Positions 28,492-37,551 of a DNA stretch of 64,000 nucleotides are shown in pieces. How positions within the stretch are numbered: the first letter of the stretch is position 1; every line of letters begins with the position of its first letter. The DNA lies in contig JABTUK010000002.1 of the NCBI GenBank assembly GCA_015075405.1, positions 992,001 through 1,056,000 of the forward strand. Direction: 5' to 3'. The translations under genes were made by a program, and so were the position numbers. Under the pieces are notes generated by a model. The model saw only the letters and a program-made list of their open reading frames with translations. It ran no database searches and was not told the origin of the DNA. This DNA comes from Anaerolineales bacterium (GTDB taxonomy: Bacteria; Chloroflexota; Anaerolineae; 4572-78; J111).

Positions 28492-29616
28492 TTGATCACC
28501 GTAGAACAAGTTGACACGCAATCTGAGGCTCAAGTCCGCCGCTTTGTAAATTTTCCCTATCGGCTTTATGCCGATCATCCCCACTGGCTGCCGCCGCCCT
28601 ACGACACGGCGGCTCTTTACTTAAACCGGCAGCAGCATCCCTTTTATCACCATTCTGACGCCGATTTTTTCATCGCCGTCCGGGATGGGCGGGATGTAGC
28701 TCGCCTGGCCGTTTTGGAAAACCGGCCGCATAACCAGGCTAATAAAACTCACGAAGCCTGGTTTTATCTATTTGATGGCGAAGATGATCTCACCGCTACC
28801 GGTCTCCTGTTTGAACACGCCGCCGATTGGGCCAGGGCGCGCCATTTAGATAAGTTGGAAGGTCCCAAAGGGTTTACCCTCTTGGATGGCATCGGCATGT
28901 TGGTAGAAGGCTTTGAATATCCTCAACCCTCCACCATGACCAGCTACAACTATGACTACTATCCTCGGCTGCTGGAGAGCTTGGGTTTTGAGGGTCAGGA
29001 CCCTCTGTTGTCCTACCATGTTGAGGTCGCTTCATTTCAACTGCCGGCCTGGATCAACGATATAGCCACCTGGGTTCAACAGCACCATGATCTGACGATC
29101 CAGAGTTTTGCCAACCTTGAAGAGATGTTACCCTGGGCGTCTCACCTGCTTCAGATGGGCCAGGCCATGTTCTCTTCAGTCGGCGCTGGATCCGCCGAGG
29201 CGGCAGATGCTGCCGAGATGGACGCTGCCGTGATGATCGAACTCGTCGTTAAAGCGGGTCTGATGCCTCAATTCACTAAACTCATTCTCCACCGGACAGA
29301 GGTGGTGGGAGCGGTATTTGGGTATGCCAATCTATCCACCGCATTACGACGAACTCAAGGACATCTGAGTCTTGACGATTTATTTCAAGAGATACAGCAG
29401 GCTCGCGGTGTAATCATCAATGGCTTTGGCTTCTTACCCAATTTTCGGCTGCAAGGTCTCAATGCGTTCCTTCTGGTTGAGCTGGAAAAAACGGCGCGCG
29501 CTATGGGGATACAAACCGCCGATTTGATCCAAACCAGTGTACCGGTGCAACGAGATTTTGCCACTGTCGGCATCCAGCCCCGGCAAAAACATCGAACCTA
29601 TAGTTTGTATTTATAG
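28492..29616 (+). CDS. GNAT-like N-acyltransferase family protein, candidate (bacterial ceramide synthase-like) N-acylase
   Basis: This 374-residue protein belongs to a GNAT-related family marked by VNFPYRLYADHPHWLPP near the N-terminus, a NPFY/HPFYHHSDADFFIAVRDGRDVARLAV block, KLEGPKGFTLLDGIGMLVEGF near residue 125, and GIQPRQKHRTYSLYL at the end. Members sit in many environmental genomes as unassigned acyltransferases. In Caulobacter the reported bacterial ceramide synthase is also a GNAT-like N-acyltransferase; whether this protein belongs to that subgroup cannot be settled here. In this cluster, N-acylation of the amino-lipid is the missing step and this is the best candidate. The start is TTG 28492 behind AGAGGAG. 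The megasynthase follows after 11 nt. Confidence 0.75.
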   Translation: MITVEQVDTQSEAQVRRFVNFPYRLYADHPHWLPPPYDTAALYLNRQQHPFYHHSDADFFIAVRDGRDVARLAVLENRPHNQANKTHEAWFYLFDGEDDLTATGLLFEHAADWARARHLDKLEGPKGFTLLDGIGMLVEGFEYPQPSTMTSYNYDYYPRLLESLGFEGQDPLLSYHVEVASFQLPAWINDIATWVQQHHDLTIQSFANLEEMLPWASHLLQMGQAMFSSVGAGSAEAADAAEMDAAVMIELVVKAGLMPQFTKLILHRTEVVGAVFGYANLSTALRRTQGHLSLDDLFQEIQQARGVIINGFGFLPNFRLQGLNAFLLVELEKTARAMGIQTADLIQTSVPVQRDFATVGIQPRQKHRTYSLYL

Positions 29617-29627
29617 GAGGCAGAACC

Positions 29628-32600
29628 GTGTCAAAATCTATTTACCTGATTGAACCCAAAGCCAATTTTCCCAATTACCATAGCGCCGAGGTGGTGGGGC
29701 ATTTGGGATTCCCGCCATTTGCTTATATCGCCGACTTGATTCTGACCACAGTGGCTGCTTTTGTGCCTGACGATTTTGAAGTGACTCTCTGCGATGAACA
29801 AATCTCAGCGGCCGACCTTGACCATCCCGCCAATTTTGTGGGTATCACCGGCAAGAGTGGCCAGGTGGGACGGATGATTGAATTGGCCCAGGCCTTTCGA
29901 CGGCGAGGTAAGGTGGTGCTTATCGGGGGGCCGTATGCCTCCCTTGTGCCGGAGTTTGTTCGCCCCTACTGTGATATTTTGGTCAGAGGCGAAATTGAGG
30001 CCATTGCCCCAAAGCTCTTCGACGATTTAAGAAAAAACCGCTGGCAAGCCGAGTATGTGGGCGGACAGCCCGATTTGAGCCTGTCGCCGCTGCCCCGTTG
30101 GGATTTATACCCCAACGATAGAGCTATAAGCGGCTGTGTTCAAACCGCTCGCGGCTGCCCTTTTGAATGTGAATTTTGTGATGTGATTCAATATGCAGGC
30201 CGCAAACAGCGTCATAAACCGATTGACCAGATTTTAGCAGAATTGGACTTGCTCTATAAATATGGCTATCGCGCTGTTTTTATTGCCGATGATAATTTTA
30301 CCGTCTACCGGCGTCGCGCCAAAGAGTTGTTGAATGCCATCAAAGATTGGAATCGCCCTCATCAGGTTGCTTTCTCCACTCAGCTTTCTATTGATATCGC
30401 CACCGATGATGAAATACTCCAGTTATGCGCCGAGGCCGGTCTGAGGTATGTTTTTATTGGCCTCGAGACCCCCAATGAAGAGAGTCTAAGGGAGGTTAAG
30501 AAACGCCAAAATGTAGGCATCAATATGCTCGAACGAATTCAGCGTTTTTTGGCGCACGGCATTGGCGTGATGGGCGGGATGATTGTGGGCTTTGATGCCG
30601 ATGGCCCGGACATTTTTGAACGACAATATAAGTTTGCCATGGCCTCTTCCGTTCCTATTTTTTCGATGGGAACTCTGGTTGCGCCTGAAGCTACCCCCTT
30701 ATACACCCGCATGGAAAAGGCCAACCGCTTGTCGCTTCATCATCATGGAGATTACGGGGCTTCTCCTCCGCCGTGGGTAACCAATATTATTCCCAAGCAA
30801 ATGAGCCGAGAAGAACTATTTACCGGCATGCGCTGGCTGGGCAATCAGCTGTATCACCCCGATGCCTTTGAGCAGCGGTTGTTACAATTTGTGGACAATT
30901 ACAAAGAGACATCCCGCTCTCTTCAGCAAATGAGGCAATCCCAAAACGCCGCCGCAGAATTTGACTCGCCCATTGCCTTAGTCATTGAAGGTATGCTACA
31001 ACGAGGGCTGTTCGGAGCAGATAAATTTTCCAAACTTCTTCAGGTAACTGAAGGAAAGCCCTTCACTCGCGCCCATGTGATGTATATGCTCTTTCAGTAT
31101 GCCCAAATTCGATATATGTATGAGCATGGGCAATTTTGGGAGCCGCACCTGGCCCAACTTTCTGCCCCGCACTTTGAGACCCATCCTGAACTGAAGGTTA
31201 TAAATAATCAAACTAACGGGAAAAGTTCCACTCTGGCTCAAAGCCGACCTGAAACCCTGGTGGATGTCCTTTGCGAGCAAGCCCAGCAGCGACCCGATAA
31301 ACGACTTTATACTTTTTTGCAGGATGACGGCCAAGCAGCCGACCACCTCACCTTTGCCGAACTGGAGCAGCAAGCACGGGCTATCGCCCTGCATCTACAA
31401 GAGATGGCGACTGTCGGCAGCCGGGCGCTCTTGTTATACCCTCCCGGCTTAGACTTTATCAAGGGTCTCTTTGCTTGTTTGTACGCCGGCATGGTCGCCG
31501 TACCTCTCTATCCACCTCGCCGCAATCGGCCTGATGCCCGGCTGCTAACCATTGTCAAAGACACGCAGGCCACCCTGGCCTTGACCAACAGCCCCATTTT
31601 GTCGGAGCTAGAACATCGCCTGGCCCAAGCGCCGGATTTGGCGGCTTTAAAATGGCTGGCAACCGACACTATTGGGGATAAGGCTGCTGAGGATTGGCAA
31701 GCGCCCCCCATTCAGGGCGATGCCCTGGCTCTGCTCCAATATACCTCGGGTTCCACCACTACCCCCAGGGGCGTGATGCTCACCCACCGTAACCTGCTGC
31801 ATAATTTAGCCTTGATTCACACTTTTTTTGAAACCACTTCTGACTCCCAGGGCGTTTTTTGGCTGCCCCCCTATCATGATTCAGGTCTAATTGGCGGTAT
31901 CCTGGAACCTCTTTACTGTGGGGCGCATAATATCTTGATGTCTCCCCTGGCCTTTCTACAAAATCCTTTCCGTTGGCTGCAGACCATCTCGGATACCCAG
32001 GCCACCATTAGCGGCGGCCCCAACTTTGCCTACGACCTCTGCCTTCAACAAATTACCCCCGAACAGCGCGCTACGCTTGACTTAAGCAGTTGGCAGTTGG
32101 CCTTTAATGGCGCGGAACCTGTTCAAGCCAGAACGCTGGCCCAATTTAGCGCCACCTTTGCCGCTTGCGGTTTCCGCCCTGAAGCCTTCTACCCCTGCTA
32201 TGGCCTGGCCGAGGCGACCATCATGGTCTCTGGCGGTAAAAAAGCGGCACTGCCCCTTGTCCGAACTTATCAGAAAACGGCTCTGGTGGAAAGTCGAGTT
32301 ATCGAAACTTCAGTGGAGGCTGAAGATACACGCAGCCTGGTCGGCTGTGGTCATACCGCCTCTGACCAGCAAGTTATTATCGTCAATCCTCAATCCAGAA
32401 CTCGCTGCGCCCCCGATGAAATCGGAGAAATCTGGGTGTCCGGGCCAAGCGTGGCCCCAGGTTATTGGCAGCGGCCCGAAGAAACAGAAGCTATCTTTCA
32501 AGCTCATCTGGCCGATACCGGCGCCGGCCCCTTTCTCCGCACCGGCGACCTGGGTTTTTTGCGCGAGGGCGAACTGTTTGTGACCGGCCGGCTAAAAGAT

Positions 32601-34460
32601 TTAATTATCATTCGCGGCCGTAACCACTATCCCGAAGATATTGAATTGACCGTCGAACAGAGCCACCCGGCGCTACCATCGAACAGCGGGGCTGCCTTTT
32701 CAATAGAGGTTGAGGGTCAGGAACGGCTGGTCATCATGATAGAGTTAAAGCGCTCCCAACGTCACGCCAGCGTTGAGGAGGTGGCCGCTCACATTCGCGC
32801 CGCTATCGCCCGAGAACACGAATTGGAGGTATATGCGGTGGTGTTACTCAGGCCGGGTCATATTCCCAGAACCTCCAGCGGTAAAATTCAACGTTACGCC
32901 TGTCGAACAGCCTTTCTGCAAGAAACCTTACCGACCCTGGGTGTAAATATTCAAGAGTTTCAGTCTGACCTCGCCGGCCCCCTTGCCCCGGTTGCTTCTA
33001 TGATTAGCTCTGAAGAAACCCATCCTGATCAGCTTCGTCTGGAGGCCGATTTGCAAGCCAAGCTGGCCGACTTGCTAAAAGTATCACCGGCTCAAATTGA
33101 CCTCGATAAACCCATTTACACGCTGGGGTTGGGTTCGCTGGCGGCGGTGGCGATCAAAAGACATGTGGAAACAAATCTTAACCTGGAACTGCCGGTTGAG
33201 CTGCTATTTGAAGAGATAAGTCTGCGCCAATTAATCAAGCGGATTTTGGCAGAAAGAGCACTACCGGCTGCCAGCTTTGAAACAAGTCAGCCAGTAAAAG
33301 CGAAGTCGCCGGAAATATCTCAGCCCCCGACAGCCATACAGCTTGACGATTTATCCCAACAGCCCCTGAATAAGATTCTAGATTTTAGCCTTCTTTTCTT
33401 TGCCGCCAACGAAGCCGAATTTTCTCAAGATAAATATCAACTGCTCATCGAGGCGGCAAAATTTGCAGACCGACACGATTTCGCCGCCGTCTGGCTGCCA
33501 GAACGTCACTTTCATGCGTTTGGCGGCCTCTATCCCGATCCGGCTACTCTGGCCGCAGCCCTGGCGATGGTCACTCAACGCATCCGGCTGCGGGCCGGCA
33601 GCGTCGTGTTACCGCTCAATAACCCCATTCGGGTGGCTGAACAGTGGTCTGTGGTGGACAATTTATCTCAGGGCCGGGTGGACCTTTCATTTGCCGTAGG
33701 TTGGAATCCGAATGATTTTGTGCTGGCCCCCCAAAATTATGAGAATCGGTTAGAAGTTACTTTCAAGGAGATTCAAACGGTGCAGCGCCTGTGGCAAGGC
33801 GAAAAAGTTGCCTTTACCAATGGAGTGGGGCAACAAAAAGAAGTACAGCTATATCCACTGCCGCAGCAAAAAAACCTGAACATCTGGCTAACCTGTTCGG
33901 GTGGGCCGCAGCGATTTATTGACGCGGGCGCAAGGGGGTATAACGTTTTAACGGCGCTGTTGTTCCAAACTGTAGATGAACTGGCTGAAAAGGTCAACCT
34001 TTACCGCGAGGCCCGCGTCAAACACGGCTTCGACCCTGAGACGGGTCAGGTGACGCTCATGCTTCATACCTATATCGGCCAAACTATGGAGGATGTTCGA
34101 GCGGTTGTGCGGCTCCCTTTTATCGAATATCTCAAAACCTCTACGGACTTGTGGCGGCAAAAGGCCCAACCCCTGGACGAATTGTCTGAAACCGAGCGGC
34201 AAGAGGTGTTAGATTTCGCTTTTGAGCGGTATTTCCAAACCAGCGCTCTGTTAGGTACTCCCGAAACTTGCACGGCGATGCTAACCAATTTACAAAACAT
34301 CGGTATTAACGAAATCGCTTGCCTGATTGATTTTGGCGTTGATGTGCCCAGGGTTATGGAGGGGTTGCAACCTCTCAACCAACTTAAAACTCAAAGGAGA
34401 GGGGCCATTACGCAGCCATTGACGTCGCTGCCCCACACAAGTTACACCTCTTTAGTATAG
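29628..34460 (+). CDS. B12-binding radical SAM / FAAL / ACP / luciferase-like monooxygenase megaenzyme
   Basis: This 1610-residue protein has four modules. (1) Residues 1 to about 480: a cobalamin-binding-like N-terminal domain (VVLIGGPYASLVPEF near 100) and a radical SAM core with CPFECEFC (C177, C181, C184). (2) Residues about 525-1100: a second fatty acyl-AMP ligase (LQYTSGSTTTPRGV near 702, YHDSGLIGGILEPLY). (3) Residues about 1125-1210: a carrier protein with LGLGSLAAVAI (S1170); glycine replaces the usual Asp before the serine. (4) Residues about 1247-1590: an FMN-dependent luciferase-like monooxygenase of the type embedded in NRPS/PKS lines (WLPERHFHAFGG, AEQWSVVDNLSQGRVDLSFAVGWNPNDF). 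It may activate, hold and oxidise an acyl chain, with the radical SAM part modifying carbon. GGAGG precedes GTG 29628. I do not recognise this module order from characterised proteins. Confidence 0.9.
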   Translation: MSKSIYLIEPKANFPNYHSAEVVGHLGFPPFAYIADLILTTVAAFVPDDFEVTLCDEQISAADLDHPANFVGITGKSGQVGRMIELAQAFRRRGKVVLIGGPYASLVPEFVRPYCDILVRGEIEAIAPKLFDDLRKNRWQAEYVGGQPDLSLSPLPRWDLYPNDRAISGCVQTARGCPFECEFCDVIQYAGRKQRHKPIDQILAELDLLYKYGYRAVFIADDNFTVYRRRAKELLNAIKDWNRPHQVAFSTQLSIDIATDDEILQLCAEAGLRYVFIGLETPNEESLREVKKRQNVGINMLERIQRFLAHGIGVMGGMIVGFDADGPDIFERQYKFAMASSVPIFSMGTLVAPEATPLYTRMEKANRLSLHHHGDYGASPPPWVTNIIPKQMSREELFTGMRWLGNQLYHPDAFEQRLLQFVDNYKETSRSLQQMRQSQNAAAEFDSPIALVIEGMLQRGLFGADKFSKLLQVTEGKPFTRAHVMYMLFQYAQIRYMYEHGQFWEPHLAQLSAPHFETHPELKVINNQTNGKSSTLAQSRPETLVDVLCEQAQQRPDKRLYTFLQDDGQAADHLTFAELEQQARAIALHLQEMATVGSRALLLYPPGLDFIKGLFACLYAGMVAVPLYPPRRNRPDARLLTIVKDTQATLALTNSPILSELEHRLAQAPDLAALKWLATDTIGDKAAEDWQAPPIQGDALALLQYTSGSTTTPRGVMLTHRNLLHNLALIHTFFETTSDSQGVFWLPPYHDSGLIGGILEPLYCGAHNILMSPLAFLQNPFRWLQTISDTQATISGGPNFAYDLCLQQITPEQRATLDLSSWQLAFNGAEPVQARTLAQFSATFAACGFRPEAFYPCYGLAEATIMVSGGKKAALPLVRTYQKTALVESRVIETSVEAEDTRSLVGCGHTASDQQVIIVNPQSRTRCAPDEIGEIWVSGPSVAPGYWQRPEETEAIFQAHLADTGAGPFLRTGDLGFLREGELFVTGRLKDLIIIRGRNHYPEDIELTVEQSHPALPSNSGAAFSIEVEGQERLVIMIELKRSQRHASVEEVAAHIRAAIAREHELEVYAVVLLRPGHIPRTSSGKIQRYACRTAFLQETLPTLGVNIQEFQSDLAGPLAPVASMISSEETHPDQLRLEADLQAKLADLLKVSPAQIDLDKPIYTLGLGSLAAVAIKRHVETNLNLELPVELLFEEISLRQLIKRILAERALPAASFETSQPVKAKSPEISQPPTAIQLDDLSQQPLNKILDFSLLFFAANEAEFSQDKYQLLIEAAKFADRHDFAAVWLPERHFHAFGGLYPDPATLAAALAMVTQRIRLRAGSVVLPLNNPIRVAEQWSVVDNLSQGRVDLSFAVGWNPNDFVLAPQNYENRLEVTFKEIQTVQRLWQGEKVAFTNGVGQQKEVQLYPLPQQKNLNIWLTCSGGPQRFIDAGARGYNVLTALLFQTVDELAEKVNLYREARVKHGFDPETGQVTLMLHTYIGQTMEDVRAVVRLPFIEYLKTSTDLWRQKAQPLDELSETERQEVLDFAFERYFQTSALLGTPETCTAMLTNLQNIGINEIACLIDFGVDVPRVMEGLQPLNQLKTQRRGAITQPLTSLPHTSYTSLV

Positions 34461-34562
34461 CAAAATCTCCTTCCCTTAACTTGTCAAGCATGCCTATTTC
34501 CCTGAACGGGGCATGTTCAAAGTCGGTGATAAGGATTTGTCATTTGGCTATACCTCGTCCAG

Positions 34563-34860
34563 GTGGATGATAGCCCAGCGGCCTTGAAGATGATTCTTGA
34601 GTACAGTCTCGGCCTCGTCGTGTTCGCCTCCTGCCTGCCTGACAAAGAGGTTAGCGCCATGTTGGAGCGAATTAAGGCGATGCAACCTCAAATACGCTGC
34701 ATCGTTTTAGTTAATACTGTTGATCAGCAACAAGCCGCCAAAAGTGCGGGGGCCGACGCCGTCTTGCTCAAGGGCTTTTCAACCAAGAATTTGCTTGGCA
34801 CTGTCGAAAAATTTATGGCAGAGCACTATAAACTCAATTTGCCGCCTGCCCCCAATCATA
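34563..34860 (+). pseudogene. Degenerate response-regulator receiver domain remnant
   Basis: The piece starts VDDSPAALKMILEYSL, like the first strand and helix of a receiver domain. It then jumps to LPDKEVSAMLERIKAMQPQI, CIVLVNTVDQQQAAKSAGADAVLLKGFSTKNLLGTVEKFM, matching the second half (Thr strand, the K in LLKG). The phosphoacceptor strand is missing, so about 25 residues appear deleted. The open frame runs on to 34988 but crosses a promoter (34839-34867) and a terminator (34940-34966), so the tail is not protein-like. No kinase gene is nearby. Confidence 0.5.
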
Positions 34861-34867
34861 TTATAAT
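34839..34867 (+). promoter_or_regulatory. Promoter of the pyr operon
   Basis: TTGCCG (34839-34844), a 17-nt spacer and a perfect TATAAT (34862-34867). The predicted start near 34874 gives a leader of about 180 nt before pyrC. Confidence 0.65.
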
Positions 34868-34939
34868 GCGCTTCCGGTGGGTCACATCCGACCGGGCAAA
34901 TGTAACTTTCTATCTCAGCCAGCTTCCAGAAATCAATGA

Positions 34940-34966
34940 CCCGATTTCCACCAATCGGGTTTTTTT
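34940..34966 (+). terminator. Intrinsic terminator in the pyr leader (possible attenuator)
   Basis: CCCGATT (34940-34946) pairs with AATCGGG (34953-34959) and is followed by seven T residues. It lies between the pyr promoter and pyrC. An upstream GGGTCA (34880-34885) is complementary to TGACCC (34937-34942), which overlaps the terminator's left arm, so a competing antiterminator fold is possible. It could alternatively just terminate upstream transcription. Confidence 0.7.
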
Positions 34967-34978
34967 ATGCCTGGTGAA

Positions 34979-35012
34979 CAGGGAGTAGGAAGTAAGAAGT
35001 AGGGAGTAAGGG
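34979..35012. repeat. Iterated-word tract before pyrC
   Basis: The words AGGGAGTAGGAAGTAAG and AAGTAGGGAGTAAG are repeated without an obvious inverted partner. Confidence 0.5.
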
Positions 35013-35053
35013 GAAGATACTGCCTGTTATTTTAACCCAAAGGGATAGCTGAA

Positions 35054-36124
35054 TTGCTCAAATTACCGGGTTTGATTGACGTACACACCCATTTGCGGAC
35101 GCCGGGAGGCGAACACAAGGAGGACTTTGCCAGCGGCACTGCCGCTGCTTTGGCCGGAGGTATCACCCTTATTCTGGCAATGCCCAACACCAACCCTCCT
35201 CTGGCTACCCTATCCGTGTTAGAGGCCACTCGACAGCAAGCCCAACGTTCCATTTATTGTGACGTTGGGCTTTTTGCTGGGGCCAGCCCGGCTCTGGTTG
35301 ACCAGTTGCCTCAGCTAACCAACCACGCCGTCGCCTTAAAAATCTACCTCAACGAAACCTTTGGCCCGCTGCGGGTGGAAGACCTGCCTACTCTGCTGGC
35401 CTGCTGCCGGCATTGGCCCACAACCAAAGTTATCGCCTTGCACGCCGAAGGTCCCAATGTGGCCGTCGGCATTGGGCTGGCAGCGGCTTTCCAGCGCCCC
35501 ATCCACTTTTGCCATATCAGCCGCAAGGATGAAATTGAACTGATTGCGGCGGCCAAGCGGCAAGGGCTGCCGGTCACCTGTGAAGTAACGCCGCACCATC
35601 TCTTTCTCACCCAGGCCGACGTGCCGCGCCTCGGCCCCCTGGCCGACATGCGGCCTCGCCTGGCCGAACAGGCCGACCAGGCTGCGCTGTGGGAGCACCT
35701 GGACAGCACCATTGACTGCATCGCCACCGACCACGCGCCCCACACCCTGGCCGAAAAGGCCGCCGCAACGCCTCCGCCCGGCGTGCCGGGGCTGGAAACC
35801 TCGCTGCCCTTGCTGCTGACCGCCGTTAAAGAAAAACGGCTCAGCCTGGGCCGGCTGATTATGCTGATGCGCACCAATCCAAAACGCATTTTCAACCTGC
35901 CCGACCAGCCCGATACCTATATCGAAGTAGACCCCGAGGCCAGCTACACCCTAGACAATGCCGACCTCCAGACCAAATGCGGCTGGACTCCTTTTGCCGG
36001 GATGACCGTCAAGGGTCGGGTAATGCGAGTGGTGCTGCGCGGCCAGCCGGTCTACGACGCCGGCCGGCCCGGCCAAGAAAACAAAATTTTAGCCCCCGCG
36101 GGCACAGGTCGCCTACTGCCATGA
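35054..36124 (+). CDS. pyrC: Dihydroorotase
   Basis: This 356-residue amidohydrolase of the CAD-type branch cyclises N-carbamoyl-aspartate to dihydroorotate in de novo pyrimidine synthesis. Metal ligands are visible in GLIDVHTHLRTPGG (HxH near residue 11) and ATDHAPHTLAEK (Asp near residue 228). ALKIYLNETF near residue 94 holds the lysine that is carboxylated in the family, and CHISRKDEIELI and CEVTPHHLFL supply the two further histidines. The start is TTG 35054 behind a weak AAAGGGATAG; no ATG gives a complete N-terminus. The stop overlaps the next start as ATGA. It is the first gene of pyrC-pyrFE-pyrB-pyrD-pyrK. Confidence 0.9.
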   Translation: MLKLPGLIDVHTHLRTPGGEHKEDFASGTAAALAGGITLILAMPNTNPPLATLSVLEATRQQAQRSIYCDVGLFAGASPALVDQLPQLTNHAVALKIYLNETFGPLRVEDLPTLLACCRHWPTTKVIALHAEGPNVAVGIGLAAAFQRPIHFCHISRKDEIELIAAAKRQGLPVTCEVTPHHLFLTQADVPRLGPLADMRPRLAEQADQAALWEHLDSTIDCIATDHAPHTLAEKAAATPPPGVPGLETSLPLLLTAVKEKRLSLGRLIMLMRTNPKRIFNLPDQPDTYIEVDPEASYTLDNADLQTKCGWTPFAGMTVKGRVMRVVLRGQPVYDAGRPGQENKILAPAGTGRLLP

Positions 36125-37551
36125 CAAATCAAAGTTTTGTTGACAAACTGACCGGCGCGATTGAGCGCAATCACTCCTTGCTGTGCCTGGGGCTTGACCC
36201 CGACCCCTGGCGCTTTCCAGGCCATTTTAGCCAGCCGGTTGACGCCGACTCCCTAGTCGTTTGGGGAACGACCTTGATTGAGGCCAGCGCCGATCTGGTT
36301 TGCTGTTACAAGCCCAACTTTGCCTTCTACGAGCAGTACGGGCCGGCCGGGTTGGAAGCGCTGCGCCGCACCATTGCCGCCGTGCCCGCTAATATCCCGG
36401 TCTTGCTGGATGCCAAACGCGGCGATATTGACAGCACCGCCGCGGCCTATGCCCGCGCCGCCTTCGAGGTCTGGGGGGCAGATGCCGTAACCGTCAGTCC
36501 TTACCTGGGTCGGGATGGAGTCGCTCCGTTTCTGGCTTATCCGGGTAAGATGGCCTTTGTGCTCTGTTACACCTCTAACCCTTCGGCCCGCGAAATCCAG
36601 GAATTTGGCCCGGAGGGTGAACCGTTGTTTGAACATGTGATTCGACAGGCCCAAGCGTGGGGCAGCCAGACTCAGATTGGCTTTGTGGTCGGCGCAACGC
36701 AGCCCCACGCTCTGGCCCGGCTGCGCCGGTTGACCTCCGCCGAGAATTATTGGGTGCTGGCTCCGGGGGTCGGCGCGCAGGGCGGCGACCTGTCTGCAAC
36801 CCTGGCCGCCGGGCTGGATCAAAACGGGCAAGGCTTGATTATTCCCGTTTCCCGCAGCGTAATCTACGCCCCGGACCCGCGAGCGGCGCTACTGGCGCTG
36901 CGTGAAACCGTCAACCAGACCCACACAGACAAAACCATATCCACTCAACCGCCCCCCACACCCGATACACAGCAGGCGTTGATCCTGGGTTTGCACGAGT
37001 TGGGATGTGTGCAGTTTGGTCAATTTACCCTGGCTTCCGGCCAATCCTCGCCCATCTATCTGGATTTGCGCCGGTTGATCTCGCACCCCGGCTGGCTCAA
37101 GCGGGCTGCCCAGGCTTATGCTGACTTGTTGCGCCCCCTCCCCTTCGATCACCTGGCGGCGGTGCCTTACGCCGCGCTGCCGTTGGGGACGGCCGTGGCG
37201 TTGACCATGTCCAAATCGCTGCTGTACCCGCGTAAAGAAGTCAAAAGCTACGGCACCGGCAAAACCATCGAGGGTATCTTCCAGGCCGGGGAGCGGGTGG
37301 TAGTTTTGGAAGACTTAGTCACCAGCGGCGGCAGCGTTTTGAAGGCCATCGAGCCGCTCAAGGCCGCCGGGTTGAAGGTGTCAGATGTGGTGGTTTTGAT
37401 TGATCGGGAGCAGGGCGGGCGCGAGGCGCTGGCTGCCCAGGGGTATCGCCTGCACGCCGTTCTTCAATTGTCCCAAATTTTGGAGACGTTGCACCAGGCC
37501 GGTCGTATTTCCGGCGAGCAGGTTGCCCAGGTGAAAAACAGTTATCAGTGA
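36121..37551 (+). CDS. pyrFE: Bifunctional orotidine-5'-phosphate decarboxylase / orotate phosphoribosyltransferase
   Basis: This 476-residue fusion catalyses the last two steps to UMP in reverse order of domains. The N-terminal half (about 1-270) is OMP decarboxylase of the long bacterial/mycobacterial-like subgroup, with LDAKRGDIDSTAAAYARA as the catalytic Lys/Asp array. The C-terminal half (about 285-476) is orotate phosphoribosyltransferase, with the PRPP loop VVVLEDLVTSGGSVLKAI. ATG 36121 overlaps the pyrC stop (ATGA), which fixes the start; the longer open frame upstream is antiparallel to nothing known and lies inside pyrC. Fused PyrF-PyrE proteins occur in several phyla. Its last codons (NSYQ-stop) are part of an iterated word that continues downstream. 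Confidence 0.93.
   Translation: MTNQSFVDKLTGAIERNHSLLCLGLDPDPWRFPGHFSQPVDADSLVVWGTTLIEASADLVCCYKPNFAFYEQYGPAGLEALRRTIAAVPANIPVLLDAKRGDIDSTAAAYARAAFEVWGADAVTVSPYLGRDGVAPFLAYPGKMAFVLCYTSNPSAREIQEFGPEGEPLFEHVIRQAQAWGSQTQIGFVVGATQPHALARLRRLTSAENYWVLAPGVGAQGGDLSATLAAGLDQNGQGLIIPVSRSVIYAPDPRAALLALRETVNQTHTDKTISTQPPPTPDTQQALILGLHELGCVQFGQFTLASGQSSPIYLDLRRLISHPGWLKRAAQAYADLLRPLPFDHLAAVPYAALPLGTAVALTMSKSLLYPRKEVKSYGTGKTIEGIFQAGERVVVLEDLVTSGGSVLKAIEPLKAAGLKVSDVVVLIDREQGGREALAAQGYRLHAVLQLSQILETLHQAGRISGEQVAQVKNSYQ

Noticed and set aside
34861-34988. C-terminal part of the receiver-like open frame
   Set aside because: It crosses the pyr promoter region and an intrinsic terminator and shows no protein similarity.
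35977-36120. Upstream extension of pyrFE
   Set aside because: It lies inside pyrC; the ATGA overlap at 36121-36124 is the natural coupled start.
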